From positions 26,797 to 90,796 of the forward strand of contig NZ_JAMBOP010000018.1 in NCBI RefSeq assembly GCF_023715645.1: 64,000 nt of DNA. The letters are read 5' to 3'. Every line of letters starts with the position of its first letter. The first letter of the stretch is position 1. Below the pieces are notes generated by a model. It searched no databases, was not told where the DNA came from, and saw only the letters and a program-made list of their open reading frames with translations. The translations under genes were made by a program, and so were the position numbers. Source of the stretch: Bacillus cytotoxicus. GTDB lineage: Bacteria; Bacillota; Bacilli; Bacillales; Bacillaceae_G. This document shows, piece after piece, positions 8,039-15,835 of this stretch.

Positions 8039-9673
8039 TTGTCTACTTCAAAAGTATTAAAAGGCACTGCTTTACTAAGCGGTGCAACAATGATTTCACG
8101 TATTTTAGGTTTTATTTATTTCTTCCCATTTCAAGCTTTAGTCGGGAGTGATGGAGTTGCTTTATATTCTTATGCGTACTCCTGGTACGGAATTTTACTA
8201 AGCTTTTCCACGGCAGGTATCCCTATCGCCGTTTCAAAATTTGTTGCCAAATATAATGCTTTAGGAGATTATAGTACAAGTAAAAAATTATACAACTCCA
8301 GTTTAAAAGTAATGATGTTTATGGGATTCCTCGGTTTTCTAATTTTATTTTTCGGCGCACCTTACGTATCTGAATTGATTATTCGCTCTAAAACACCTGA
8401 ACCTGGATTCGTTGAAGATGTAACATTAACAATGCGTGCGTTAAGCTTTGCTCTTATTATCGTGCCAGCAATGAGTGTTACCCGCGGTTATTTCCAAGGG
8501 TTTCAATATATGAAACCAAGTGCTGTTTCACAAGTTGTGGAACAAATTGCACGTGTTATTTTCATTTTAGTTGGAAGCTTTATCGTTTCTAAACTATTAG
8601 GCGGATCGGTAGCATCATCTGTAGCAGTAGCAACATTTGGCGCTGTTATTGGAGCAATTGCCAGTGTTTCCATGCTCATTATGTACTGGAAAAAATACAA
8701 TGGACTTCGTGCACCAGAAGGAGAACTAAAAACACGCTCTTCCTCACTCTCCTTAACAAAGATTTATATGGAACTGCTTCGATATGCGATTCCAATTGTC
8801 TTTGTAGGTATTGCTATTCCGCTTTATACATTAGTGGATCAATATACTGTTGCTGATGCACTGCAAGCAATAGGCACACCGCTTGATAAAGCAAACGCTG
8901 TGTTCGCTTACATTACGAACTATGCTCAAAAACTAATTATGATACCAGCATCACTAGCAACAGGATTTTCACTTACAATCATCCCGGCAATTACACAGTC
9001 ATTTACGGGTGGTAAATTAGATGAGTTGCAAAACCAAATTGAAAAGATTTTTACAATCTTATTATTTTTCACAATTCCTGCATCATTTGGACTTGCGAGC
9101 ATCGCATACGATGCATTTCGCATGGTCTATTTTAATCACAATACAGCATTAGACGGGGCACAATATTTAATCACATATGCACCATCTGCTGTAATGAGTG
9201 CGATCTTCACCGTATCAGCTGCCATATTACAAGGTATTGATTACCAGCGCAAAACAATGATTGCTTTTACTGCCGGTATTCTCGTAAAAGTTATTGTGAA
9301 CACGCCGCTTCTATACTTACTCGGCGGGCACGGCGCAGTATTAGGAACGATACTTGGTTACCTCGTTTCTGATGTAATCATGTTATATTGCATTGTGAAA
9401 TATACAAAGTTTAACATTGTAAAAACCGGTAAGACAATATTACTTATTACCATTTACTCAGCAGCGATGTCTGCTGTAGTAGTTGGCGCAAAAATGTTAT
9501 TTAAATGGTTAATTCCTGGTCAATCATACATCGAGTCATTAATAATTGTAGTCGTGTGCGGTGCTCTTGGCGGAATAGTTTACTTTGCTTTTGTATTTAC
9601 AAGTGGACTTGCTTCTGACATTCTTGGCGATCGAATTAATCGACTACCACTGTTAAAAAAATTAAAACGCTAA
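8039..9673 (+). CDS. MurJ/YtgP-like polysaccharide or lipid II flippase
   Basis: A 544-residue polytopic membrane protein of the MOP/MviN superfamily with about 14 hydrophobic segments. The N-terminal ISRILGFIYFFPF, GIPIAVSKFVAKYNALGDY and the later KLIMIPASLATGFSLTIIPAIT segment match the YtgP/SpoVB group that flips peptidoglycan or spore precursors outward. B. cereus-group genomes have several paralogues, so which one performs the essential MurJ role cannot be said. It starts with TTG, supported by AGGAGGAAG. Two hairpin terminators follow. Confidence 0.82.
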   Translation: MSTSKVLKGTALLSGATMISRILGFIYFFPFQALVGSDGVALYSYAYSWYGILLSFSTAGIPIAVSKFVAKYNALGDYSTSKKLYNSSLKVMMFMGFLGFLILFFGAPYVSELIIRSKTPEPGFVEDVTLTMRALSFALIIVPAMSVTRGYFQGFQYMKPSAVSQVVEQIARVIFILVGSFIVSKLLGGSVASSVAVATFGAVIGAIASVSMLIMYWKKYNGLRAPEGELKTRSSSLSLTKIYMELLRYAIPIVFVGIAIPLYTLVDQYTVADALQAIGTPLDKANAVFAYITNYAQKLIMIPASLATGFSLTIIPAITQSFTGGKLDELQNQIEKIFTILLFFTIPASFGLASIAYDAFRMVYFNHNTALDGAQYLITYAPSAVMSAIFTVSAAILQGIDYQRKTMIAFTAGILVKVIVNTPLLYLLGGHGAVLGTILGYLVSDVIMLYCIVKYTKFNIVKTGKTILLITIYSAAMSAVVVGAKMLFKWLIPGQSYIESLIIVVVCGALGGIVYFAFVFTSGLASDILGDRINRLPLLKKLKR

Positions 9674-9688
9674 ATGTTAAAGAGGTGT

Positions 9689-9723
9689 AACTTTCAATAT
9701 TTTTGTTAAAAACATTGAAAGTT
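9689..9723. terminator. hairpin after the flippase gene
   Basis: AACTTTCAAT pairs with ATTGAAAGTT. Confidence 0.55.
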
Positions 9724-9782
9724 GTCATCTGGCTTTCAGATTACTGACTTTCCATATAATGTTCCACATTATATGACCTAAG

Positions 9783-9832
9783 AAAAAAGGATAGATAAAA
9801 GCAGATATAATCGGCTTTATCTATCCTTTTTT
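9783..9832. terminator. strong intrinsic terminator
   Basis: GGATAGATAAAGC-type stem: GGATAGATAAA pairs with TTTATCTATCC, flanked by A6 and T6 runs. It can serve the flippase gene and the convergent hypothetical gene. Confidence 0.8.
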
Positions 9833-9892
9833 AGTACCCTTTAATGAAGAAAAATCATTTTAATATCGTCGCGGGATTTAAGATGAAAATTT

Positions 9893-10249
9893 TTATTTTT
9901 CCCGATATGCTGAACAATGTTCATCGGAAATACGGTAATTTTCCCTGCCAGTTAAAGCTGATACTTCCACTAACTTATGACCAAGATTGTCCCATACTGC
10001 AACTACATTCAAGGACACCCATTCAAGATTTCCCCGTGCAAGTCGAAAAGAATAATAGTCATTATTTGTTGTTACCAAGACTTTTTTATAAGTAATCTGT
10101 TTGTTTTTTCGGTTTTGAATCACCAAAACAAAGTCTAACTTTTCTTCTTTTGGTATCTGGATAATCCGTGCCACATACATTCCATTAGGATTCTTCTTTG
10201 TTTTATAAATTTTTTCTGCTTCTATTTTTAGTTCGGGTCTCCCCCTCAT
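9893..10249 (-). CDS. hypothetical protein
   Basis: About 118 residues, soluble and basic, predicted mostly beta (FVLVIQNRKNKQITYKKVLV, YYSFRLARGNLEW). No recognised family. The start is the ATG that follows GGAGGGAGAG; the longest frame begins five codons earlier within that ribosome-binding site. The strong ribosome-binding site and the terminator behind it support a real gene. Confidence 0.6.
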   Translation of the reverse strand: MRGRPELKIEAEKIYKTKKNPNGMYVARIIQIPKEEKLDFVLVIQNRKNKQITYKKVLVTTNNDYYSFRLARGNLEWVSLNVVAVWDNLGHKLVEVSALTGRENYRISDEHCSAYREK

Positions 10250-10407
10250 AATCTCTCCCTCCATACTTATATTTTTAAATTATATTTGCTAAAAGATTAA
10301 TTTAAAATAACTAAGAGTTGGCACTATGCAATTAGAATTATACTTTTTTCTTTGTTGTGGTAAAACATGAAGTCATTTAGAGGTCTTGTAAATAAATCGT
10401 TTCATTT

Positions 10408-11616
10408 TCACATACTTTTCCGATCATTTGGCAATAACCATGATGATAAACCAATTAATGGTAACATGCTGCATAGTATCATAATAAAGTTAAGGCTGTA
10501 TATATCTGCCAATTTTCCAAGTATAACTGCTCCTAATGCCCCAAGTCCAAATGCAAGCCCGACTATTAATCCAGATACCATTCCAACCTTTCCAGGAACA
10601 AGCTCTTGTGCATACACAACAATCACACTGAAGCTACTCGAACTAATAAATCCAATACAAAGAAACAACGGAACAACCCATCCGAGCGAAACGTGTGGCA
10701 ATAACAACGCTAAAGGTGCTGAACCGAGCATGGAAAAAACAATAATATTTCGCTTTCCAAACCGATCTGCTAACGGTCCACCAAAAAATGTTCCAAGTAC
10801 GCCAGCAATCATGAAAGCAAATACGTAAAATTGTGCATTTTTAATAGATAAACCATAATGCTCGATTAAATAAAACTGATAAAAGTTTCCAACCCCTGCC
10901 CCGTACCATGAGCGAACAAACGTTAAAAATACAAGTAAAACAATAACAAACTTAATTCGGCTGCTTATTACTAAACTGTCAGCTTCTAATGCAGCACGTT
11001 TCTTCCTTTTCACAGCCCCGCTTGCTAACTCTCCTTTATACCAGGTAGAAACGAAGTATAATAGGATAATCCCAACTATCGCAAAGCCTGTAAACCATAC
11101 AGTTCCAATTTGTCCAAGCGGTACAAATACAAGTGCCGTAAAAATTGGCGCAAGCGAATTCCCTGTATTTCCTCCTACTTGATAAATGGATTGTGCTAAA
11201 CCACGCTTTGCTCCTGCTGCCATATAAGCAACACGTGCGCCTTCAGGATGAAATACAGCGGATCCAAGTCCAATAAATAAAACGGATAAAATAACAATAA
11301 AGAAGTTCGGCGCAAACGCAAGTCCAATCATCCCAAGCATGCTTGAAAACATCCCTAAGGGCAGCAAAAACGGGGAAGGCTTCTTATCCGAATACATCCC
11401 AAACACCGGCTGCATAATGGAAGATGTCATATTCAAAGCAAAGGCAATCCAGCCCACCTGCATATAGGATAAATTCATCGACTTTTCTAAAATAGGAAAC
11501 AGCGCCGGTACAACTGCCTGCATTGAATCATTAAGAAAATGCCCTAAACTAATCGCAAATAAAATACGGTAAATCGTTGGTGCATTCACCGCGTTCGGCT
11601 TTGCTATTGTCTGCAT
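10408..11616 (-). CDS. MFS transporter, fosmidomycin-resistance (Fsr) type
   Basis: A 402-residue, 12-TM efflux pump. The N-terminal LFAISLGHFLNDSMQAVVPALFPIL, followed by the QPVFGMYSDKK loop (motif A position) and SAVFHPEGARVAYMAAG, is characteristic of the Fsr family, whose E. coli member exports fosmidomycin. Direction and substrate here are inferred from the family. AAGGATCG precedes the ATG. Monocistronic. Confidence 0.85.
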   Translation of the reverse strand: MQTIAKPNAVNAPTIYRILFAISLGHFLNDSMQAVVPALFPILEKSMNLSYMQVGWIAFALNMTSSIMQPVFGMYSDKKPSPFLLPLGMFSSMLGMIGLAFAPNFFIVILSVLFIGLGSAVFHPEGARVAYMAAGAKRGLAQSIYQVGGNTGNSLAPIFTALVFVPLGQIGTVWFTGFAIVGIILLYFVSTWYKGELASGAVKRKKRAALEADSLVISSRIKFVIVLLVFLTFVRSWYGAGVGNFYQFYLIEHYGLSIKNAQFYVFAFMIAGVLGTFFGGPLADRFGKRNIIVFSMLGSAPLALLLPHVSLGWVVPLFLCIGFISSSSFSVIVVYAQELVPGKVGMVSGLIVGLAFGLGALGAVILGKLADIYSLNFIMILCSMLPLIGLSSWLLPNDRKSM

Positions 11617-11836
11617 CTTACACGATCCTTTCCTCTTGCGCTTGAAACAATCTCTACATATGTTTCACACGCTTTTATTTTTCTGACTTTTTAAACAAAA
11701 TCTATTCTATACCTCTTTTTCTTCTTTTTCCACTTCTTAGCTTACTACATGGCGAAATGAACGCAACTACTAAAATTTTATTTTTGTTAAAATTCAGAAA
11801 AAACATTTACCATATCCACCCATTCATGTATCATAA
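11617..11836. other. intergenic region
   Basis: AT-rich upstream region of the Fsr-type gene. No gene, stable hairpin or clear operator was seen before the mobile element that starts at 11845. Confidence 0.5.
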
Positions 11837-11844
11837 TATAAAAT

Positions 11845-12209
11845 GTAATTACTCAGTCATACATTTCATTTCGAAATTTCGTAAGGAGTATGATTCCAGC
11901 GAAAATACGCTCCCTATTACCTATAAAGTGAAACTTTAATCAGTGGGGGTTTTCTTCATCCCCCACTGATTATCAGCCCTCACCAATCGGGCTTTTACGG
12001 GCAGTCTTCTTCCTTGTGCTTCGTCAACCTTTACTGCCCACGAATAGCGGGGTACAAATGGACATACACCTTGCTACCTTCCTTTGTTTTAAAACTTTGC
12101 ACGTGGCAGGAAAAGGCACTGACCGCTCCAACATGCGGCCAGATGCTCTCGCCACCCTAAAAAGAAAGTGGTTTTCTGCCTTTTTTTCATAGAGTGACTG
12201 AGTAATTAC
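11845..12209 (+). mobile_element. IS66-like MITE carrying a bcr-like core (copy C)
   Basis: Bounded by perfect 13-bp inverted repeats, GTAATTACTCAGT (11845-11857) and ACTGAGTAATTAC (12197-12209). It is flanked by a perfect 8-bp direct repeat, TATAAAAT, at 11837-11844 and 12210-12217. Ends starting GTAA with 8-bp target duplications are the known habit of IS66-family transposases, and no transposase is inside. Cargo: a module with AAGTGAAACTTTAATCAG and the CAGTGGGGG/CCCCCACTG hairpin (shared with copy D), then the structured core with GTGGCAGG, CTGACCGC/GCGGCCAG and CCAC/GTGG stems. A non-autonomous, once-mobile element. Confidence 0.8.
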
Positions 12210-12238
12210 TATAAAATAACAAATAAGGAGCGTTTCTT

Positions 12239-12799
12239 ATGAATCCACTACTATTAAATTTCCCTTCTGAGTTCTACACGGAAAGACTTCTCATAAGGAT
12301 GCCAAAGCCTGGAGATGGGAAAGAAGTGTATAAAGCGATTAATGAATCTATCGAAGAATTAAAACCTTGGATGCCTTTTTCTCAAAAAGAACAAACAGAA
12401 CAAGAGGTAGAGGCAAATATTAGAGAGTCTCATGTGAAATTTTTGGCACGTGAAGATTTACGATTACTCATTTTCCTTAAAGAAACAGGTGAGTTTATTG
12501 CCTCTTCAGGATTACATCGCATTAACTGGGATATTCCAAAATTTGAAATTGGGTATTGGATTGACTCCCGTTATAGCGGAAAAGGATACATGACAGAAGC
12601 TGTTACAGGAATTGTAAATTTTGCTTTTCAGGAATTACAAGCAAATCGAATAGAAATTCGCTGTGACTCAAAAAATGTCAAAAGTCGTGCCATACCTGAA
12701 AGATTAGGTTTTAAATTAGAAGGTATTTTAGAGAATAATAGTAAATCAGTCGATGGGACTGATTTAAGAGATACGTGTATTTATGCAGTGAAAAGGTAA
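12239..12799 (+). CDS. GNAT N-acetyltransferase (RimJ/RimL type)
   Basis: 186 residues. TERLLIRMPKPGDG opens the fold, FEIGYWIDSRYSGKGYMTEAV supplies the acetyl-CoA loop (SGKGYMTEA), and NRIEIRCDSKNVKSRAIPERLGF forms the last helix and strand. It should acetylate an amino group of a ribosomal protein N-terminus or a small amine; the substrate is unknown. The AGGAG ribosome-binding site lies only about 20 bases after the MITE at 11845-12209, so the mobile element now supplies or separates its promoter. Confidence 0.85.
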   Translation: MNPLLLNFPSEFYTERLLIRMPKPGDGKEVYKAINESIEELKPWMPFSQKEQTEQEVEANIRESHVKFLAREDLRLLIFLKETGEFIASSGLHRINWDIPKFEIGYWIDSRYSGKGYMTEAVTGIVNFAFQELQANRIEIRCDSKNVKSRAIPERLGFKLEGILENNSKSVDGTDLRDTCIYAVKR

Positions 12800-12802
12800 A
12801 GA

Positions 12803-12835
12803 AAAGAAGAGCTCCTATCCGGCAGCTCTTCTTTC
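12803..12835. terminator. terminator between convergent genes
   Basis: AAAGAAGAGCT pairs with AGCTCTTCTTT between the GNAT gene and hflX. Confidence 0.8.
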
Positions 12836-12854
12836 CTTATTTCAAGCAAACTCT

Positions 12855-14117
12855 TTAACGTACTACATACCTTTTATACTTTTCAAAATCACTCGTTTTA
12901 CATTCCACAGTTATCTTCGTACCTTCATTTTCATAATCTGTCGCTAAAACGTGCGCATGCTCGTTAAAATACGAAATTAACTGTCCTTGATCATAAGGAA
13001 TTAACATTTCACACTTCGTATAATCTTTATAAATTTGCGTGCGAATCATTTGCACAAGCTCATCAATACCTACCTTTTGTTTCGCAGATACATACACGCG
13101 ATTATCTTGTACTTTTGGAATTTCAATATCGATAACATCTGCTTTATTATACGCATAAATAGTTTGGATATTTTCTACACCGATTTGTTTTAATGTTTGA
13201 TTTGTAATCTCAATCAGATGCTCATAGTTCGGATTTGCATAATCCACAACATGAACCAATAAATCTGCTTCCGCTACTTCTTCTAACGTCGAACGGAACG
13301 CTTTCACAAGATGATGTGGCAATTTACTTACGAATCCAACAGTATCTGTTAATAAAAACGATTTGTTATCTGGCAATTGAATATTTCGCACAGCTGTTTC
13401 AAGCGTCGCAAACAACATATCTTTTTCAAATACTTGCTTCTCCGCAGACCCGTTAAATATTTCAAGCATCGCATTCATCATTGTTGACTTCCCGGCATTT
13501 GTATACCCTACTAACGCAACAACTGGCACCTCATTTTTCTTACGCTGTTTACGCTGCGTTTGGCGCTGTGCAACGAGCGCTTCTAACTCTTTATTTAACG
13601 CAGCAATTTGCTCTTCAATCTTACGGCGATCAAGCTCTAATTTCTTTTCCCCTACACCTTTATTTTTTGTACCAACACCTCCGCTTTGTCTTCCTAATGA
13701 TTCACGAAGGCCTATTAAACGAGGCATCATATATTGCAAATGCGCGACCTCAACTTGTAATTGCGCTTCTTTCGTTTTCGCACGCTGCGCAAAAATATCT
13801 AAAATTAAAATCGTACGATCAATCACTTTACAATCTATATCTGATTCTAAATTCCGAATTTGTGAAGGCGATAACTCATCATTAAAAATGACCAAATTTG
13901 CATCCGCTTCTTTCACGAACGCTGACACTTCTTCAATCTTACCAGTTCCAATATAATGAGATGGATTCACACGATGTAAATTTTGCGTCACTGTCCCTAT
14001 TACTTCTACATCGCACGCTTCCGCTAAATTCGCTAACTCCTCCATTGAATATTCAAAATCACTTCCATTATTTAAATTCACTCCGACTAATATTGCTTTT
14101 TGTACTATTTGTTCCAT
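12855..14117 (-). CDS. hflX: ribosome-associated GTPase HflX
   Basis: A 420-residue OBG-HflX GTPase. The N-terminal HflX domain (residues 1-195, with HYIGTGK, a NDELSPSQIRNLE segment and GVGEKKLELDRR) is followed by a G domain with P-loop GYTNAGKST (204-212), DTVGF and an NKAD-type AYNKAD motif. HflX splits vacant or stalled 70S ribosomes under stress. In Listeria and mycobacteria it contributes to inducible macrolide/lincosamide tolerance. TGGAGGA precedes the ATG. It is not linked to hfq or glnR here, unlike the ynbA-type copy of Bacillus, so it may be a second HflX paralogue. It lies behind a long structured leader (14118-14505). Confidence 0.92.
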   Translation of the reverse strand: MEQIVQKAILVGVNLNNGSDFEYSMEELANLAEACDVEVIGTVTQNLHRVNPSHYIGTGKIEEVSAFVKEADANLVIFNDELSPSQIRNLESDIDCKVIDRTILILDIFAQRAKTKEAQLQVEVAHLQYMMPRLIGLRESLGRQSGGVGTKNKGVGEKKLELDRRKIEEQIAALNKELEALVAQRQTQRKQRKKNEVPVVALVGYTNAGKSTMMNAMLEIFNGSAEKQVFEKDMLFATLETAVRNIQLPDNKSFLLTDTVGFVSKLPHHLVKAFRSTLEEVAEADLLVHVVDYANPNYEHLIEITNQTLKQIGVENIQTIYAYNKADVIDIEIPKVQDNRVYVSAKQKVGIDELVQMIRTQIYKDYTKCEMLIPYDQGQLISYFNEHAHVLATDYENEGTKITVECKTSDFEKYKRYVVR

Positions 14118-14151
14118 ATATTTATTCCTCCATTTCGATTACGCGTAAACT

Positions 14152-14180
14152 AAAAAACACAAGCAACTGCCTGTGTTTTT
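14152..14180 (-). terminator. terminator 2 of the hflX leader
   Basis: On the minus strand AAAAACACA pairs with TGTGTTTTT, and the stem ends in a T6 run. It sits 35 bases before the hflX ATG and begins at the stop codon of the second short ORF. Confidence 0.6.
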
Positions 14181-14212
14181 CATAAACGGACGAAAACGCG
14201 ACAAATAAACAT
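14180..14212 (-). CDS. possible second leader peptide of hflX (MFICRVFVRL)
   Basis: A ten-codon ATG frame whose TGA stop overlaps the first base of terminator 2. The ribosome-binding site is weak (GAGAAG, with an overlapping GAAGC/GCTTC hairpin). Its position is right for coupling translation to terminator folding, but coding is uncertain. Confidence 0.3.
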   Translation of the reverse strand: MFICRVFVRL

Positions 14213-14313
14213 AGAAGCATTGCTTCTCGCTTGTTCAGTGGTCGTCAAATCCAGCATCATACAACATAAAAAATGTTTATATACATGCTTCTCGTCATTC
14301 TGTTTTAAAGGCA

Positions 14314-14349
14314 AAACAAAAAGAGGGCGTATTCGTCCTCCCCTCTTTT
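14314..14349 (-). terminator. terminator 1 of the hflX leader
   Basis: On the minus strand AAAGAGGG pairs with CCCTCTTT, followed by TTTTTGTTTT. It would stop transcription about 190 bases after the promoter unless prevented. Confidence 0.75.
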
Positions 14350-14436
14350 CACACATAAGTTCAATAGGGTTCCTTTAAAGAGACAGACCAATCCCGTTTA
14401 CTCTGTTCACAGACAGAGCCTTTGAGCGCTATTCAA

Positions 14437-14478
14437 TTATTGGCACAAAGTATTGAGACGTAATCTGATAAAAATCAA
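14437..14478 (-). CDS. RLR-type leader peptide of hflX (MIFIRLRLNTLCQ)
   Basis: A 13-codon frame starting with TTG, six bases after a near-ideal ribosome-binding site GGAGGGG (14485-14491). Residues 5-7 are Arg-Leu-Arg, the +X+ motif at which macrolide-bound ribosomes arrest on ErmDL-type leader peptides. The stop codon lies in the 5' arm of the leader's long-range pairing, so a ribosome stalled at Leu6 would cover or free that arm. A second overlapping frame from ATG 14497 (22 codons, ending YFVPIIE) lacks a ribosome-binding site. Confidence 0.55.
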   Translation of the reverse strand: MIFIRLRLNTLCQ

Positions 14479-14511
14479 AGGAGACCCCTCCGTTCATTAA
14501 AATTTATATAA

Positions 14512-14540
14512 ATTTTAGCATAGTTATGGAGCTGACACAA
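14512..14540 (-). promoter_or_regulatory. sigma-A promoter of the hflX leader
   Basis: TTGTGT, 17 bases, TAAAAT on the minus strand. Transcription would start near 14505, just before the leader ORF. Confidence 0.6.
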
Positions 14541-14659
14541 GAGTGAATTCCATTTCCTAACATAAAGAAAATCGCTATTTTTCTATGTTAATCATCTTTT
14601 TTTGCGAATATTTCTTATTAACAATATCCATATACCATACAAAGTTAACGACTTATATC

Positions 14660-15454
14660 TTATACCTCTTCTGTCTCCTCTTCCTTTTCTTCTTTCATTT
14701 CATGATAGTACGAAGGTAGTTCTATACCATGTTCTACGAAATAGTCTTCAATTAATGAAATGATCACTTTCAATGTTTTCACACGCGCATACAACTTATC
14801 ATTGCCAGGTATAATGTGCCACTTCGCATTTGGTTTATCTGTTTTCTCAAACATATCTTCCATAGCCTCGACATATTCATCCCATTTTTCACGATTGCGC
14901 CAATCTTCATCTGTAATCTTCCATTTCTTAAGAGGATTTTGTTCCCGCTCTTTAAATCGCGCTAACTGTTCATCTTTACTAATATGATAGAAGAATTTCG
15001 CTACTATGTAACGATCATCTGTTAATAGTTTTTCAAAGTCATTGATTTCATCGTATGCCCTAGTCCACTCTTCCTTTGTAGCAAATTCCTCAATCCGTTC
15101 AACCAATACACGACCGTACCATGAGCGATCAAAAATAGTAATTTGCCCATATTGCGGGATTTTCCGCCAAAATCGTTGCATATAATGGTAGCGTTTTTCA
15201 TGGGGAGCAGGCGCACCAATTGGATTTACTTGAAATCCACGCGGATCAAGATGCTCAGTAATTCGTTTAATTGCTCCGCCCTTCCCAGCAGCATCCCAGC
15301 CTTCCATAGCCAAAATAACAGCTATTTTTTCTTTTCGTAAAATCTGCTGCAGGGCTAGTAAACGCATTTGATATTTTTCAAGCTTCTTATTATACATTTT
15401 TTTGGATTCAATTTTTTTCGTTAAATCTGCTTTTGCAAGATGACCTTTTTTCAC
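14660..15454 (-). CDS. polyphosphate kinase 2 family protein
   Basis: 264 residues of the PPK2 family, which transfers phosphate between polyphosphate and nucleotides (AMP, ADP or GDP). The Walker A EGWDAAGKGG (51-60), the Walker B/lid FDRSWYGRVLVER (Asp109) and the PxNRE-type WRNREKWDEYVEAMEDM segment are present. A highly acidic C-terminal tail (EEKEEETEEV) follows. Class I enzymes of this size generally phosphorylate nucleoside mono- and diphosphates; the preferred substrate cannot be read from sequence. Transcribed alone. Confidence 0.88.
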   Translation of the reverse strand: MKKGHLAKADLTKKIESKKMYNKKLEKYQMRLLALQQILRKEKIAVILAMEGWDAAGKGGAIKRITEHLDPRGFQVNPIGAPAPHEKRYHYMQRFWRKIPQYGQITIFDRSWYGRVLVERIEEFATKEEWTRAYDEINDFEKLLTDDRYIVAKFFYHISKDEQLARFKEREQNPLKKWKITDEDWRNREKWDEYVEAMEDMFEKTDKPNAKWHIIPGNDKLYARVKTLKVIISLIEDYFVEHGIELPSYYHEMKEEKEEETEEV

Positions 15455-15524
15455 AATATAATCCCCCTATTCAAACAATTAACACTATTTTAACATAATT
15501 TTCAGTATTTTGCGCATACATATA

Positions 15525-15745
15525 TAAAGTGAAACTTTAATCAGTGGGGGTTTTTTTCATCCCCCACTGATTATTAGTTGAACCAATCGGGCTTTTCAAC
15601 ATACAAGTCACCGCCATGACAAGCGATAAGTTCCCTGCTACTTTCTTCCTCCATTTGTTTGAACATCGCATGTGGCACAATCTCTCATGGACAGACGCTC
15701 TCGACCAGCTAAAAGAAAGGGGGTTATGTCAGGTTTTTAATTTGG
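15525..15745 (+). repeat. bcr-like dispersed repeat, copy D
   Basis: Begins with AAGTGAAACTTTAATCAG and a CAGTGGGGG/CCCCCACTG hairpin, continues with ACCAATCGGGCTTTT (both also in copy C), and ends in the core GCATGTGGCA, GGACAGACGCTCTCG and AGCTAAAAGAAAGGGGG. About 23 bases of the core (GAAATAGGCACTGACCGCTTC in copy A) are missing, so this copy is a deletion derivative. No GTAA inverted repeats surround it, in contrast to copies C and E. Confidence 0.7.
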
Positions 15746-15786
15746 ATTTATTTATATCGACTATCATCACTCTTATCTACCTTGTA

Positions 15787-15835
15787 ACATACAAAAGACT
15801 GTCTTCCTTGAAGAAAACAGTCCTTTGTATGTTAT
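15787..15835. terminator. terminator of the sigma/anti-sigma operon
   Basis: ACATACAAA...GACTGT pairs with ACAGTC...TTTGTATGT around the stop codon of the DUF4179 gene. Confidence 0.7.

Larger units (their letters stand above)
14118..14505 (-). promoter_or_regulatory. hflX leader: predicted translation-coupled attenuator
   Basis: About 390 untranslated bases separate a good promoter from hflX. In order on the minus strand are a leader ORF with an RLR motif (14437-14478), pairing between CAATAATTGAATAG (14429-14442) and CTATTGAACTTATG (14354-14367) with one mismatch and a small asymmetry, a GCTCTGT/ACAGAGT hairpin between them, terminator 1 (14314-14349), a second short ORF (14180-14212), terminator 2 (14152-14180), and then the hflX ribosome-binding site. 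This is the architecture of antibiotic-responsive attenuators. The mechanism is inferred. Confidence 0.6.

Noticed and set aside
10367-10828. 153-codon plus-strand frame opposite the Fsr-type transporter
   Set aside because: Antisense to a clear MFS gene, Pro/Asn-rich low-complexity translation, no ribosome-binding site.
14429-14497. 22-codon ATG frame in the hflX leader, overlapping the RLR ORF
   Set aside because: It starts about eight bases after the predicted transcription start and has no ribosome-binding site; the TTG frame with GGAGGGG is better supported. Kept only as an alternative.
14340-14505. 6S RNA or a metabolite riboswitch in the hflX leader
   Set aside because: The size and hairpins suggested it at first, but no conserved 6S or riboswitch motifs were found; a coding leader with attenuation explains more.
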